64,000 nt of DNA from Gastranaerophilus sp944325835 (GCA_963931575.1 OZ007029.1:620001-684000); one strand, 5' to 3'; positions 35,727 to 45,051 are shown, counted from the first letter of the stretch. A program made the numbers and translations. Notes: generated from the letters alone by a model not told the origin.

Positions 35727-36230
35727 TTACTCCCAAGTATGTTTATCCACTTTTCTGTATAAACCTAATGCAACAGGTTTATAGCAGGAAATAGTGTTTT
35801 TAAGCTGGTAAATTTCTTTATTCAAATCAATAATTTTTTGTCTTAGAGTTTCGTTATCAGTTTTGCAGCGGATAAGTTCAACGACAACTTCGTCCATGCC
35901 TTCAAGTTTTTCGTCTATAACTTTGGATATTTGTTCCGAAATATTTTTTTCCATGTCTTTAATAGAAACAAGTATGCTTCTTACGGAAGCGGATTGGGGC
36001 ATTTTTTCGGCATTGCGAACCATCGGTAGTGAAACTCCTTTTGTATCCTGATGTATTCTTTTTAAATTTCTGACTTCGTCATAAGAAAAAAATGTTTGAC
36101 CCTGGCTATTTTTTTTCGGTCTTATTGATGCTTTTTTACATAAATCAACTATTTCCTGATTGTCGACCCCGAGGATTTTTCTCACATCCTGCGGTGACAA
36201 ACTCTTTTCCTTTAACATTGTATCTTGCAT
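35727..36230 (-). CDS. MerR-like helix-turn-helix/coiled-coil protein cotranscribed with recA
   Basis: Residues 10-60 resemble a MerR/excisionase-type winged helix (SLSPQDVRKILGVDNQEIVD, SYDEVRNLKRIHQD). The rest is a long coiled coil (VVELIRCKTDNETLRQKIID) with a short basic/aromatic end (KHTWE). No effector-binding domain. At 167 residues it resembles the DNA-binding plus dimerisation part of small MerR-type regulators. Placement 3 nt upstream of recA suggests a role in regulating repair or recombination, which is inferred only from position. Confidence 0.65.
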   Translation of the reverse strand: MQDTMLKEKSLSPQDVRKILGVDNQEIVDLCKKASIRPKKNSQGQTFFSYDEVRNLKRIHQDTKGVSLPMVRNAEKMPQSASVRSILVSIKDMEKNISEQISKVIDEKLEGMDEVVVELIRCKTDNETLRQKIIDLNKEIYQLKNTISCYKPVALGLYRKVDKHTWE

Positions 36231-36345
36231 GTTCTATTCCTCTCCACCATGACATTGTAATTTATTATTTTCAAAAATACAAATTATTAAGCAATCTTGT
36301 AACATGTTTTTACAAATAGTGGAATTTTCGTGATACAATGTCACT

Positions 36346-37023
36346 ATGAACAGTGTGGAACAGCAATTAGACAAGCAAAAATCGCAATATAGAGAGATTT
36401 TTCTCAAGTCCGCAGAAGAAATTCAAAAGCGGCTGGAGCAGATTAAGCCGGAAGGCTTTAGTGGAGAACTCCTTGACAGATATGAGCCGGACTCTGTCGG
36501 ACGTCAATGGCAAAAAGACGCCTTAACACTTCTTAATCAGGAAATCTCGCACGAAGTTTACCGGAAACTGCAGGAAATTCTCGCTTACCGTGAAATGTTT
36601 AAATGTTCAGGCTGCGCGACCTGCTGCCGGCTTGCATGCAGTGAGTTTTCACCGGAAGAACTCAAACAAAAAGCCGCAAACGGGGATAAATTTGCACAGC
36701 AGTTCACAAGTATTTTTATTCCTTATGAAAGGATTGAGGACGCGGAAAAGATTTATCCCGAATACATTAAACTTTTGAAGGAAAAAGTGGAAGAAAAGGT
36801 TTATTTTTATCATTGCCCGAAATTAACAGACGATAACCGGTGTTCGGATTATGAAAATCGTCCGCAGATTTGCCGTGACTTTCCTGATAATCCGCTGGCA
36901 ATTTTGCCTGACAAATGCGGGTATAGAGCGTGGAAAGACGAAATTAATCCGATAGCACTCATGCTTCATTCAATGGTGGAAATAATTGATTTTTATAAAC
37001 AAAAACTGCAAGAGGTAATGTAA
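36346..37023 (+). CDS. YkgJ-type CxxCxxCC zinc/iron-chelating domain protein
   Basis: The central cluster CSGCATCCRL (residues about 85-95) with later YHCPKLTDDNRCSDYENRPQ and ICRDFP matches the YkgJ/UPF0153 metal-chelating family. The N-terminal 80 residues are helical. Function in the family is unknown. TACAAT ends 7 nt before the ATG with no Shine-Dalgarno, so it may be leaderless. rlmN follows after 1 nt. Confidence 0.78.
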   Translation: MNSVEQQLDKQKSQYREIFLKSAEEIQKRLEQIKPEGFSGELLDRYEPDSVGRQWQKDALTLLNQEISHEVYRKLQEILAYREMFKCSGCATCCRLACSEFSPEELKQKAANGDKFAQQFTSIFIPYERIEDAEKIYPEYIKLLKEKVEEKVYFYHCPKLTDDNRCSDYENRPQICRDFPDNPLAILPDKCGYRAWKDEINPIALMLHSMVEIIDFYKQKLQEVM

Positions 37024-37024
37024 A

Positions 37025-38059
37025 GTGGAAAAGATTATACTTTCCGGTCTGAATTTAGCTGAAATAGAAAAGATTACAGAGGAGTTGAAGGCGTCAAAAT
37101 TCCGCGCGCGGCAAATTCATAACTGGATTTACCTTAAGTCAGTTTCTTCTATTGATGAAATGACGGATTTATCAAAATCGTTTCGAGAAGAATTGAAGGA
37201 AATCGCAGATGTTACGAATGTAAAAATTAAAGTAAAACAGGTGAGTTCTGACGGCACGTTGAAATATCTTCTGGAATATCCTGACGGCGAGTGTGTGGAA
37301 ACTGTTCTTATGCGCTTTGACAACCGCGCGAACCTTACAGCCTGCGTAAGTTCGCAAATCGGCTGTGCTGTTAACTGTTCCTTCTGTGCAACCGGCAAAC
37401 GCGGGTTTATCAGAAACCTTACCTATAAAGAAATTATTGAGCAGGTGCTGACTATTCAGCGTGATACAGGATTGAAAGTTACAAATGTTGTCTTTATGGG
37501 ACAGGGCGAACCGCTTCTTAACCTTGATAATGTGCTTAAAGCTATGGAAATTTTTAACGATTGTTTTCAAATAGGGGCGCGCCGGATTACGGTTTCGACA
37601 AGCGGTATAATTCCGGGAATTGAACGGCTTGCAAATGAGAAAATGCAATCAACGCTTGCGCTTTCGCTTCACGCGCCTAACCATGGCACACGGGCAAAGC
37701 TTATGCCTATTGAAAACCGTTATAATATCAACGATTTGCACGTAGCTCTTAAAAAATATATAGAAAAAACCGGACGGCGCATTACGATTGAATATCTTTT
37801 GATAAAAGACCTTAATGACACTCTTGAAAGCGTTAAAGAGCTTGCGCATTATCTTCAAGATATTAAATGCAATATAAATTTGATTCCGTACAATCCGACT
37901 GCGAAAAACGATTATCAAAAACCGTCAAATAATTCCATAATGCGATTTAAGGCGTTAATGGAACAAACCGGCAAAAAAGTTACGGTGCGGCTTGAACGCG
38001 GTGCGGATATTGACGCAGCCTGCGGGCAGCTGCACGGGCGTGTGGAGGCTGCACAATGA
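37025..38059 (+). CDS. rlmN: Dual-specificity RNA methyltransferase RlmN
   Basis: Radical SAM enzyme methylating C2 of A2503 in 23S rRNA and A37 in some tRNAs. Radical SAM cysteines in CAVNCSFCATGKRGF, MGQGEPLLN, TVSTSGIIPGIERLA, and a C-terminal Cys in DIDAACGQLHG serving as the methyl-carrier residue. N-terminal HhH-like portion KASKFRARQIHNWIY. 344 residues, GTG start, 1 nt after the previous stop. Confidence 0.95.
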   Translation: MEKIILSGLNLAEIEKITEELKASKFRARQIHNWIYLKSVSSIDEMTDLSKSFREELKEIADVTNVKIKVKQVSSDGTLKYLLEYPDGECVETVLMRFDNRANLTACVSSQIGCAVNCSFCATGKRGFIRNLTYKEIIEQVLTIQRDTGLKVTNVVFMGQGEPLLNLDNVLKAMEIFNDCFQIGARRITVSTSGIIPGIERLANEKMQSTLALSLHAPNHGTRAKLMPIENRYNINDLHVALKKYIEKTGRRITIEYLLIKDLNDTLESVKELAHYLQDIKCNINLIPYNPTAKNDYQKPSNNSIMRFKALMEQTGKKVTVRLERGADIDAACGQLHGRVEAAQ

Positions 38060-38493
38060 GGGCACTAATTCAACGTGTAAAAAGGGCGTCTGTTACAATT
38101 GACGGGGAACTTTATTCCTCAATAAATGCCGGCATGTTAGTGCTTTTGGGTGTTACGAAGGAAGATGAAAAGGTGAATGCCGAAAAATTAGCGCAAAAAC
38201 TTCTTTCCCTGCGGATTTTTGAGGATGAAAACGGTAAAATGAACCGTTCAATAACGGATGAAGGTCTGGAATTTCTGGTTGTGTCGCAGTTTACTCTCTG
38301 CGGGGACTGCAAAAAAGGCACCCGCCCGAGTTTTGACGGTGCTGCCGCGCCGGATAAAGCCGTTCCGCTTTATGAGTACTTTGTAGAATGTCTGCGCTCA
38401 TCGGGATTGAAAGTTGAAACCGGCAAATTTCAGGCTATGATGGATGTTGAACTCGTAAACGACGGCCCCGTGACGTTTATGCTTGACAAGTAG
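38056..38493 (+). CDS. dtd: D-aminoacyl-tRNA deacylase
   Basis: Hydrolyses D-aminoacyl-tRNAs. MRALIQRVKRASVTIDGE at the N-terminus, VSQFTLCGDCKKGTRPSF (catalytic SQFTL) and the NDGPVTFMLDK ending (Gly-x-Pro chiral-proofreading motif as NDGPVT) are diagnostic. 145 residues. ATGA overlap with rlmN. Confidence 0.95.
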   Translation: MRALIQRVKRASVTIDGELYSSINAGMLVLLGVTKEDEKVNAEKLAQKLLSLRIFEDENGKMNRSITDEGLEFLVVSQFTLCGDCKKGTRPSFDGAAAPDKAVPLYEYFVECLRSSGLKVETGKFQAMMDVELVNDGPVTFMLDK

Positions 38494-38532
38494 CCTGCCT
38501 GGGCTTAACTCAAACAGGCTAGAGAAAACTCG

Positions 38533-40137
38533 TTATTTAACTCTTTTTACTGCCGCGTCAATCAAACCCTTAAAGAGCGGGTGCGGATGCTCCGGACGGG
38601 ATTTGAATTCAGGGTGGAACTGTGATGCCACAAACCAGTCAAGTTTTGGAAGCTCAACCATTTCCGCAAGCATTCCGTCAGGCGACATGCCGGAAAAGAC
38701 AAGTCCGGCATCGGTAAGCTGTTTTATAAATTCATTATTTACTTCGTATCTATGACGGTGGCGTTCGGAGATTAAGTCCGCTTTATATGCTTTGTGGGCT
38801 TTTGTACCTTTTTTGACAACGCAGTCATAAGCGCCCAGACGCATTGTTCCGCCGTATGCCTGAACATTTTTCTGTTCCAGCATTAAATCAATTACAGGAT
38901 ATTGTGCGTTTTCATCAAACTCTTTGGAATTAGCTCCCTTTAGTCCTACAACGTTTCTTGCGTATTCAATTACTGCGCACTGCATACCAAGGCATAATCC
39001 GAGGAATGGAAGGTTATTTGTTCTTGCATATTTAATTACGTTTAATTTGCCTTCAATTCCTCTGACTCCGAATCCGCCCGGAACAACTACGGCCTGAACA
39101 TCTGAGAGAAGTTCTTTGCATTTTTCCCAGTCAACACAGTCTTCGGAATTTATCCATTTGATATCAATCGCTGCATCGTTTGCAAACCCTGCGTGTTTTA
39201 GTGATTCTACAACGGAAATATAGGCATCTGAAAGTTTTGTATATTTGCCTGCGATTGCAACTTTGACAGTCTTTTTCGGGCTTTTAATTGTTTCAACAAG
39301 TTTTTCCCACTTATCAAGATTTGCCGGACGTTTTTCGACACGTAAAAGGTCAAGAATAACGTCTGCCATTTGCTGTTCTTCAAGCGCCAGCGGTACTTCA
39401 TAGATGCTTTTCATATCTTTGCATTCAAAAACCGCTTCCTTTGCAAGAGAGCAGAAAAGTGCAAGTTTTTCTTTCTCTGTTTTCGGTATACTTCTTGAGG
39501 TTCTGCAAACAAGGATTTCCGGCTGAATACCATAACTTCTCAGAACATTGACGCTGTGTTGTGAAGGCTTTGTTTTCAACTCTCCTGATGTCGGCAGGTA
39601 CGGAAGCAGGGTGGTATGGATTGAAATAGCATTTCCTATGCCGGTTTCGGTCTTAAACTGTCTGATAGCTTCAATGAAAGGCAAGCTTTCAATGTCACCT
39701 ATGGTGCCGCCGACTTCAATAAGTTGAAAATCCGGTTTAAACTGTTTTGTCGCGCCAATAATACGAGCCTTAATTTCGTTTGTTATATGAGGGATTACCT
39801 GAACCGTTGCGCCTAAATAGTCGCCGCGGCGTTCTTTGTTTATGACAGTTTGATAAACACTGCCGGACGTTACATTGTTGAATTTCCCGAGGTTAGTATC
39901 GGTAAAACGTTCATAGTGACCGAGATCCAAATCTGTTTCGGCACCGTCGTCAGTTACAAACACTTCACCGTGTTGGAAAGGACTCATTGTACCGGGATCA
40001 ACGTTAATATATGGATCAAATTTCTGGTTAATTACTTTGAATCCTCTTGCGCGTAAAAGCCGTCCTAAGGATGCCGCTATAATCCCTTTACCCAGTGAAC
40101 TTACTACCCCGCCTGTTATAAAAATATATTTTGTCAT
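38533..40137 (-). CDS. pyrG: CTP synthase
   Basis: Amidates UTP to CTP with glutamine and ATP. N-terminal synthetase domain: TKYIFITGGVVSSLGKGI, FDPYINVDPGTMSPFQHGEV, VEVGGTIGDIES. C-terminal class I glutamine amidotransferase: GGFGVRGIEGK, the nucleophile in GLCLGMQCAVIEYAR, and HRHRYEVN with a terminal QFHPEFKSRP. I choose ATG 40137 (MTKYIF), which has GAGGGGTAAT directly upstream, over the ATG 12 nt earlier. 534 residues. Confidence 0.96.
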   Translation of the reverse strand: MTKYIFITGGVVSSLGKGIIAASLGRLLRARGFKVINQKFDPYINVDPGTMSPFQHGEVFVTDDGAETDLDLGHYERFTDTNLGKFNNVTSGSVYQTVINKERRGDYLGATVQVIPHITNEIKARIIGATKQFKPDFQLIEVGGTIGDIESLPFIEAIRQFKTETGIGNAISIHTTLLPYLPTSGELKTKPSQHSVNVLRSYGIQPEILVCRTSRSIPKTEKEKLALFCSLAKEAVFECKDMKSIYEVPLALEEQQMADVILDLLRVEKRPANLDKWEKLVETIKSPKKTVKVAIAGKYTKLSDAYISVVESLKHAGFANDAAIDIKWINSEDCVDWEKCKELLSDVQAVVVPGGFGVRGIEGKLNVIKYARTNNLPFLGLCLGMQCAVIEYARNVVGLKGANSKEFDENAQYPVIDLMLEQKNVQAYGGTMRLGAYDCVVKKGTKAHKAYKADLISERHRHRYEVNNEFIKQLTDAGLVFSGMSPDGMLAEMVELPKLDWFVASQFHPEFKSRPEHPHPLFKGLIDAAVKRVK

Positions 40138-40171
40138 ATTACCCCTCATTAAATAAAACTAATTACATACT

Positions 40172-40194
40172 AAAAAGGGGGGCAAGAACCCCCC
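40172..40194 (-). terminator. Rho-independent terminator of gatC
   Basis: On the minus strand GGGGGG-TTCTTG-CCCCCC followed by T5. Confidence 0.75.
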
Positions 40195-40201
40195 GTTAAC
40201 T

Positions 40202-40486
40202 TTATCCCCCGATTTTCGGGACTTTGAAGAAGCCGTTTTCCTGTTCCGGCGCGTTCTTCATTAATTCTTCTTTTGTCTGTTCATATACGACTTTGTCTTC
40301 TCTCATAACGTTTACGAAGTCAACGACCTGAGTCATCGGTTCAATTTTAGAGGTATCGACTTCATTCATCTGGTTAACGTACTGGAGAACATCGCCGAGT
40401 TGTTTTGTATAAAGTTCTTTTTCCTCGTCGGTTAGTTCCAGACGGGCAAGCTTTGCAACGTGTTCTACATCTTTTATTGTAATCAT
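40202..40486 (-). CDS. gatC: Asp-tRNA(Asn)/Glu-tRNA(Gln) amidotransferase subunit C
   Basis: Small GatCAB subunit needed for the transamidation route to Gln-tRNA and/or Asn-tRNA. Family pattern: ITIKDVEHVAKLARLELTDE, LGDVLQYVNQMNEVDT and the terminal FFKVPKIGG. 94 residues. gatA and gatB are not in this window, so the operon is split. Confidence 0.93.
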   Translation of the reverse strand: MITIKDVEHVAKLARLELTDEEKELYTKQLGDVLQYVNQMNEVDTSKIEPMTQVVDFVNVMREDKVVYEQTKEELMKNAPEQENGFFKVPKIGG

Positions 40487-40547
40487 AAACTACTCCCTGT
40501 TTTCTTTATGTTACCATGAACATTTAAGAAAAGAATATTATATTAAA

Positions 40548-42893
40548 TTATTTTAATAAGCCGGCGGTGTTTGCGATAACTCTTTTTGAGAGATTATAGA
40601 TAGCTTCCAGCTCAGACGGGAATGAACTCATTAAACGAACAAAGTTTTCTGCGTTTGAGGTTACGATAATTGAGCAGTCACCCGGATGTAGATATATTAG
40701 GGATTTAAAAGCGTGTTCGCTTATCAGATGTTTAAAAAGCGGGTTTATGTTTTCTTTGAGCAAATAGCGTAATGACGGCCCTTCAAAGTTCATTATTGCA
40801 TCGTCGCCCAGCAGGGATTTTATTGCTGCGGCGTAGGCAGGCTTTTGCATGCCGGCAGAAAGAAGTTCAATCATTGCAGGAACGCTTGTACCCGGGGACA
40901 TGGTGTTTCTCGGGTTATATTCCTTTAAAAGTTGTACAAGTTTATGTTTGATGCTTACTTTTTCTTTATTAGATAGCGGGGTGTGTACAGTTTTGAATAA
41001 CTCTTGAATTTCTTTGTGAGCGCTTTCGACATCACCTGTTTCAAGAACTTTTTTGTACAGGTTATCGCGAATTCTTAAAATATCAGAGTTCGCAAATTTT
41101 TTGATTTCTTCCGGAGTTGCAAGGTTGTGCCGGTCTGCGTATTCAATGAGTGTCAGGCGGCAGGATTCGAGTTCGGCATTATGGTTAATTTCCATTTCCG
41201 CTATTAAATCATCACTAATTTTATATAGTTCTTCGTTTGTATAAAGAACTTTGTTAATTTCCGGAGTTTCGTCTGATTTTTCAAAACAGCAGCTGATATA
41301 AAATTTTTCAGGGTTATCTTTAATGAGTTTTGCCTGTTCGCGCATATAGATATCAAATATTTTGCGCGGAACCATTGTAAAATCGTTTTCAAATGCTTTG
41401 TATGCATATTGTTTAATATCAAACGGGGTTTCGATTTTGTGTCCGTCAATAATGTACTTAAATTTTTGGGGTTCCTGTGCTCTTTGAAGTTGTTCAACAG
41501 AAGTTTTAGCTTCTTCTACCGAGTTTTTAAATGTTTTTTCAGCTTGGAGAGATTTTGCCATTTCATCGTATTCAGCCTGAATTCTGGCATGTTCAAGTTT
41601 GGCTTTTTCACGTTCCGGTTTAATTTTTGCGATATCTTCAAGCAGGAGTTTGAAGTAGGAGTTGTTGCCGTCAGCGCCGTAGGCGTCAGTCAACTGCATA
41701 ATGCTGTCTGTGATTGCTGCGGAAAATTCGGTTTTTAAATACGGGTTCTGGCGCCAGAATTCTTTGAACGGTGTACTTTGGCGCTTCGTCAGATTTTCGC
41801 CGGAGATAAGTTTGTCGATAATATTTCCGTCGAGTTTACCCTGTGTATTTCTGCGTGATTCATTGAAATAAATCATTTCTTCCGAGAGGTGAATTTTTTC
41901 TGTTGCAAGCGTCATAATCTGGCTCAGGTATTTTTGAACAAAGGTTAATTCCTCCGGATTTCTGCCTCTTCGTTTAACCTCTTTGAGTGCTTTTTGAGTA
42001 TCGCCGTTTGAGTTAACTATTGTGTCGGAGATGTTTTTTACTCTGTCGCGTTTGAAGTGATATTTTCGTGGTGCCGGCTTGTCGGTGCGGGTTAGCTGGC
42101 TGCGTTGATGAATTGCCGCTTTCCCTTCTGCACTGTCGGCGTTTACGAACTCTCCGGTTAGAGTTTTAACGCGTTTCGTACGTTCGTAATCATCGCGTGT
42201 TGCGATAAATGAGTTCCAGAAAGGCACTTCCGGAAAGCGTATTCCGAGATTATACATTGTTGAATGCGAAAAATAAACGCTTTCATTTTTGCCGGCGGTC
42301 TTTTTTGTTTCATCAGAAACTTTTGCTGCAAGTTCGTAGACGGAATTTATATCTTTTGCGAAATCTTTGTCAATTTCTTTTGCGGTTTTTCCTTCCAGAT
42401 AGATTTTTTTTACGAGGTATGCGGTTAAATCATCTGTTCCGTCTTTGAAAAGCGGTTCCGGAACCTCCTGCATTGCTTTAATTTCTTTAATCTTTTTTAA
42501 AACTCCGCTTGTTGCATTGTTGTAGTTAGCCGGACGTAGTTTTTGAAATTTTGGTTCATTCGGAAAAAGTTCTTTGATATCGTCTACGGTAGCGGCTGCT
42601 TCCAGTCCGTCAAAAGCCTCCTGCATAATTTGAACCGGTGCGATTTTGCTTCTTTCTTCAAATTTTGCATAGAGATATTTTTTCATGGTTTCCGGCATGT
42701 TATCTCTGTTGAAGTCTTGAGAGTAGAAATCTTCCGGTGAGCGCTTGCCGAAACTTATTTGAATATTGTAATCTTTATAATAAACGGGATTATAAACACC
42801 GCGTTGAAGTCCTTGCGGAGTTTTCGCTGCGGTGTTTTTATTATATTGCTGATTGTTGGTGTATTTAATGCTATTTATGGCTGTTATTTTCAT
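40548..42893 (-). CDS. Large lineage-specific helical protein with ISFG motif
   Basis: Unrecognised 781-residue protein. It starts MKITAINSIKYTNNQQYNKN and carries NIQISFGKRSPEDFY around residue 47. The bulk is alpha-helical and charged, with a coiled-coil portion (KPEREKAKLEHARIQAEYDE, LQAEKTFKNSVEEAKTSVEQ). The sequence RNPEELTFVQKYLSQIM and RQSTPFKEFWRQNPYLKTEF segments resemble parts of the upstream gene (LDQKQSVAMKSFWAMNDWAR), suggesting the pair are paralogues. No signal peptide. It overlaps the upstream gene by 4 nt. Confidence 0.6.
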   Translation of the reverse strand: MKITAINSIKYTNNQQYNKNTAAKTPQGLQRGVYNPVYYKDYNIQISFGKRSPEDFYSQDFNRDNMPETMKKYLYAKFEERSKIAPVQIMQEAFDGLEAAATVDDIKELFPNEPKFQKLRPANYNNATSGVLKKIKEIKAMQEVPEPLFKDGTDDLTAYLVKKIYLEGKTAKEIDKDFAKDINSVYELAAKVSDETKKTAGKNESVYFSHSTMYNLGIRFPEVPFWNSFIATRDDYERTKRVKTLTGEFVNADSAEGKAAIHQRSQLTRTDKPAPRKYHFKRDRVKNISDTIVNSNGDTQKALKEVKRRGRNPEELTFVQKYLSQIMTLATEKIHLSEEMIYFNESRRNTQGKLDGNIIDKLISGENLTKRQSTPFKEFWRQNPYLKTEFSAAITDSIMQLTDAYGADGNNSYFKLLLEDIAKIKPEREKAKLEHARIQAEYDEMAKSLQAEKTFKNSVEEAKTSVEQLQRAQEPQKFKYIIDGHKIETPFDIKQYAYKAFENDFTMVPRKIFDIYMREQAKLIKDNPEKFYISCCFEKSDETPEINKVLYTNEELYKISDDLIAEMEINHNAELESCRLTLIEYADRHNLATPEEIKKFANSDILRIRDNLYKKVLETGDVESAHKEIQELFKTVHTPLSNKEKVSIKHKLVQLLKEYNPRNTMSPGTSVPAMIELLSAGMQKPAYAAAIKSLLGDDAIMNFEGPSLRYLLKENINPLFKHLISEHAFKSLIYLHPGDCSIIVTSNAENFVRLMSSFPSELEAIYNLSKRVIANTAGLLK

Positions 42894-44542
42894 ACATTAT
42901 CTCTGTGTTTCAGACCTTCTGCCTTTACTATCGGATAATCGGTTGTGAGGTTTTCTACAAATTCTCTTTCAAGATCCGGATCAAGTTTGCGTAAATCAAG
43001 TTGTACATTCATAAATGTATTTCTTGATTGATCAATATTCATATCTTTAAATCTGATGACTTTACCGGTTTTTGGGTCGAGTTCATATATATGTGATTGA
43101 TATTTTTTAGTTAGGAACTCAAGAATTTTTCTTCTTGAACTAATGTTTTGCGGGGTTGCATTTTTAACCATACCCTGAATGCTTTTTACAAGTGAATACT
43201 GATAAAGACTTGCCAGAATGTCCGCGTTATTTGAGTCATTTATAAAATCACTATAGACATCAAAGAATTTCGGATTATAAAGCGGTCTTTGGGTTATCGG
43301 ATCAAAATTGGTTACGAAATCTTCAACTGTAAGAGCCACGCCTTTTCCCTTGGCAAAAGCAATGATGTCTTTAACTAATCCGAGCGGGTAATTAAAGAAT
43401 ACCGGCGGATTTTCAAGATCTCTTTTGACGGTTTTCCAGCCGTACTGCATGTTTTTGGAATGAGCGTTTCTTGCCCAATCATTCATAGCCCAGAAGCTTT
43501 TCATTGCAACAGATTGTTTTTGATCCAGTGCAAAAGGGTTGGTTAGGTTTGCAAAATCAAAATTTTTGAAACCGTTGCGCGACATGTGTTTACTTAGTGC
43601 TTTTTTGATATTATCTGCAGATTTGAGATTCCAGGCACGTTTTAAAACTTCTGTGAAAATAAGTTTTTGTTCCGGATGTTTTTCATAAAATTCGCGCTGC
43701 CGTTGTGAAATATTGTAGCAAGCCTGCGGGTTTTCCTGATAGTAGCGGATTAAGCCTTCGGAAATATGTTTTTTGTGCAGATCAGATAGCGGCTTACGCG
43801 GGATATAAACCGGCTCGCCTTCTGCCTGAGCGGCTTTTCTGTCCATGGTTTCCATTCGCTTTTCGGCCATTTCGCGCGTAAGGCGGGTATTATACTCTTC
43901 ATCTGACAACTTTAGATACGCGCCGTAGTGCTGGTCGCGTTTCGGAATATTTAACCTGTTCAACAGGTAGTTAATATCCTTGCCTTCCGTATAGGTTCTC
44001 AGGTCTGTAAGAGAAAAACCGTCACCCCAGTAGAGCTTGATTAACTGGACGGAAAGATCTTCATCTTTTGTAAAATAAGAGTTTTCCCCGTTGACGAGTT
44101 TATGCCCGTAGGTTACGGGTGCGAATTCAATATCTGATGCGCTTTTTACATCATCAAAGAGTTTATCTTCTTTGAATAAAGCTTTTATTTCTTCAAGCGA
44201 AGAGCATTCCTTCAGCTTTCCGAAAATTCTTTTGTGCACGTCAACCAGCTTGAGGTTTTCAGGGTTGCCCGCGTGGATAATAGCCTCTGCTGCTTCTTTT
44301 ACTTTTGGCGGGAAGATTGTATCCATTTTGTTGAACTGCGCACCGAGAAACTCAAGGTTTTCAAGCGTTGCCTTGAGGTTGAGGGACGCACCGCCGTTAA
44401 AGTTTATTAAAAACGCAGCGTTATTAGCCGGCACGGTATTATACTGCGGCTTTACCGTGATTGTTTTTTGCGTGTTGTGTTTCGTGTTTACGTAATTAGT
44501 ATAAGGGTTAAATGTTATATTATTAATAGTGTTTATTCTCAT
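42890..44542 (-). CDS. Large lineage-specific protein, partner of the downstream ISFG-type gene
   Basis: Unrecognised 550-residue protein starting MRINTINNITFNPYTNYVN, with FLINFNGGASLNLK near residue 50 in the position where its neighbour has ISFG. Both proteins contain a YFxKDEDL/KxxDDLTAYLxKxIYxEGxT-like segment, a PRKxxxDLHKKHISEGLIRYYQE-like basic patch (also NUMOD-like in look: KPLSDLHKKHISEGLIRYYQ) and a downstream SLxxF/W helix region. The basic segment could bind nucleic acid, which is speculative. First gene of the two-gene unit. Confidence 0.58.
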   Translation of the reverse strand: MRINTINNITFNPYTNYVNTKHNTQKTITVKPQYNTVPANNAAFLINFNGGASLNLKATLENLEFLGAQFNKMDTIFPPKVKEAAEAIIHAGNPENLKLVDVHKRIFGKLKECSSLEEIKALFKEDKLFDDVKSASDIEFAPVTYGHKLVNGENSYFTKDEDLSVQLIKLYWGDGFSLTDLRTYTEGKDINYLLNRLNIPKRDQHYGAYLKLSDEEYNTRLTREMAEKRMETMDRKAAQAEGEPVYIPRKPLSDLHKKHISEGLIRYYQENPQACYNISQRQREFYEKHPEQKLIFTEVLKRAWNLKSADNIKKALSKHMSRNGFKNFDFANLTNPFALDQKQSVAMKSFWAMNDWARNAHSKNMQYGWKTVKRDLENPPVFFNYPLGLVKDIIAFAKGKGVALTVEDFVTNFDPITQRPLYNPKFFDVYSDFINDSNNADILASLYQYSLVKSIQGMVKNATPQNISSRRKILEFLTKKYQSHIYELDPKTGKVIRFKDMNIDQSRNTFMNVQLDLRKLDPDLEREFVENLTTDYPIVKAEGLKHRDNV

Positions 44543-44631
44543 AGTGGGAGATATAAAATCCCTGAATAAAAATTTTTGCGCCTATGTGTAGAAATGTTAA
44601 GGAAATTATAATGGTGCTGTCTTTATATTGT

Positions 44632-44780
44632 CCGAGAAAGGCTCGCGATAAGGAACGTGGTGTGAATGAGTTGCAGAGCAACTCCCGCTCACGCACGCGA
44701 GCCTTTAGAGTGGCGTATTAGACAGCGCAGCCGCAAACGGCTCGCAGTTCAGCGAGGCGGTGCGGCGGAGAACTGCTTTA
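44632..44780. repeat. Repeat family B (hairpin plus conserved tail)
   Basis: AAAGGCTCGC ... GCGAGCCTTT inverted arms, then TTAGACAGCGCAGCC, TTCAGCGAGGCGG and GCGGAGAACTGCTTT. The same order of blocks occurs at 60698-60810 and, inverted, at 62484-62547. Confidence 0.65.
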
Positions 44781-44783
44781 TTT

Positions 44784-44868
44784 GTCATGCTGAACTTGTT
44801 TCAGCATCTGTCCAGCGACGCGAGCTACCGGTAACGTTGGACAGATTCCGAATCGAGTTCGTGATGAC
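44784..44868. repeat. Inverted-repeat element type A, 85 bp (outside the pilin frame)
   Basis: GTCATGCTGAACTTG ... GTGATGAC, immediately after repeat B and about 130 nt upstream of the copy 5 leader. Gene-free stretch 44543-44931 otherwise shows nothing. Confidence 0.7.
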
Positions 44869-44931
44869 AACAAGCTGACGCTTACATCATAAATCAATGT
44901 AACATTTTGTAAACGTATTCTTACTTTTCTA

Positions 44932-44960
44932 TTGCCTACGTATACAACAAGATTTATAAT
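44932..44960 (+). promoter_or_regulatory. Promoter of the DGR-target pilin (copy 5)
   Basis: TTGCCT (44932-44937), 17-nt spacer, TATAAT (44955-44960). This differs from the TTGACW/CATAAT promoter of the other five cassettes. AAAGGAG then precedes the leader ATG at 44997. Confidence 0.65.
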
Positions 44961-45051
44961 TATTGTATGAGTTAATCAGAAAGGAGTTATACTGGAATGT
45001 ACATGAAAAACAAAAAAGCTGAAAACCCTTGTAATATGGGGATTTTGACCC

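Noticed and set aside
36231..36345. SOS (LexA) box in the region before the recA operon
   Set aside because: No convincing palindrome matching known LexA sites could be read; AT-rich half-sites only.
38491..38521. TAGCCTG...CAGGCTA hairpin between dtd and pyrG as terminator
   Set aside because: The stem is short (7 bp) with a long loop and has no T-run on the dtd side, so it is not supported as a terminator.
44666..44878. 70-residue open frame rich in Arg on the + strand upstream of the DGR target
   Set aside because: It is a translation of repeat B and element A; the same residues (AELVSASVQ, LDRFRIEF) arise wherever these repeats are read, and there is no ribosome binding site.
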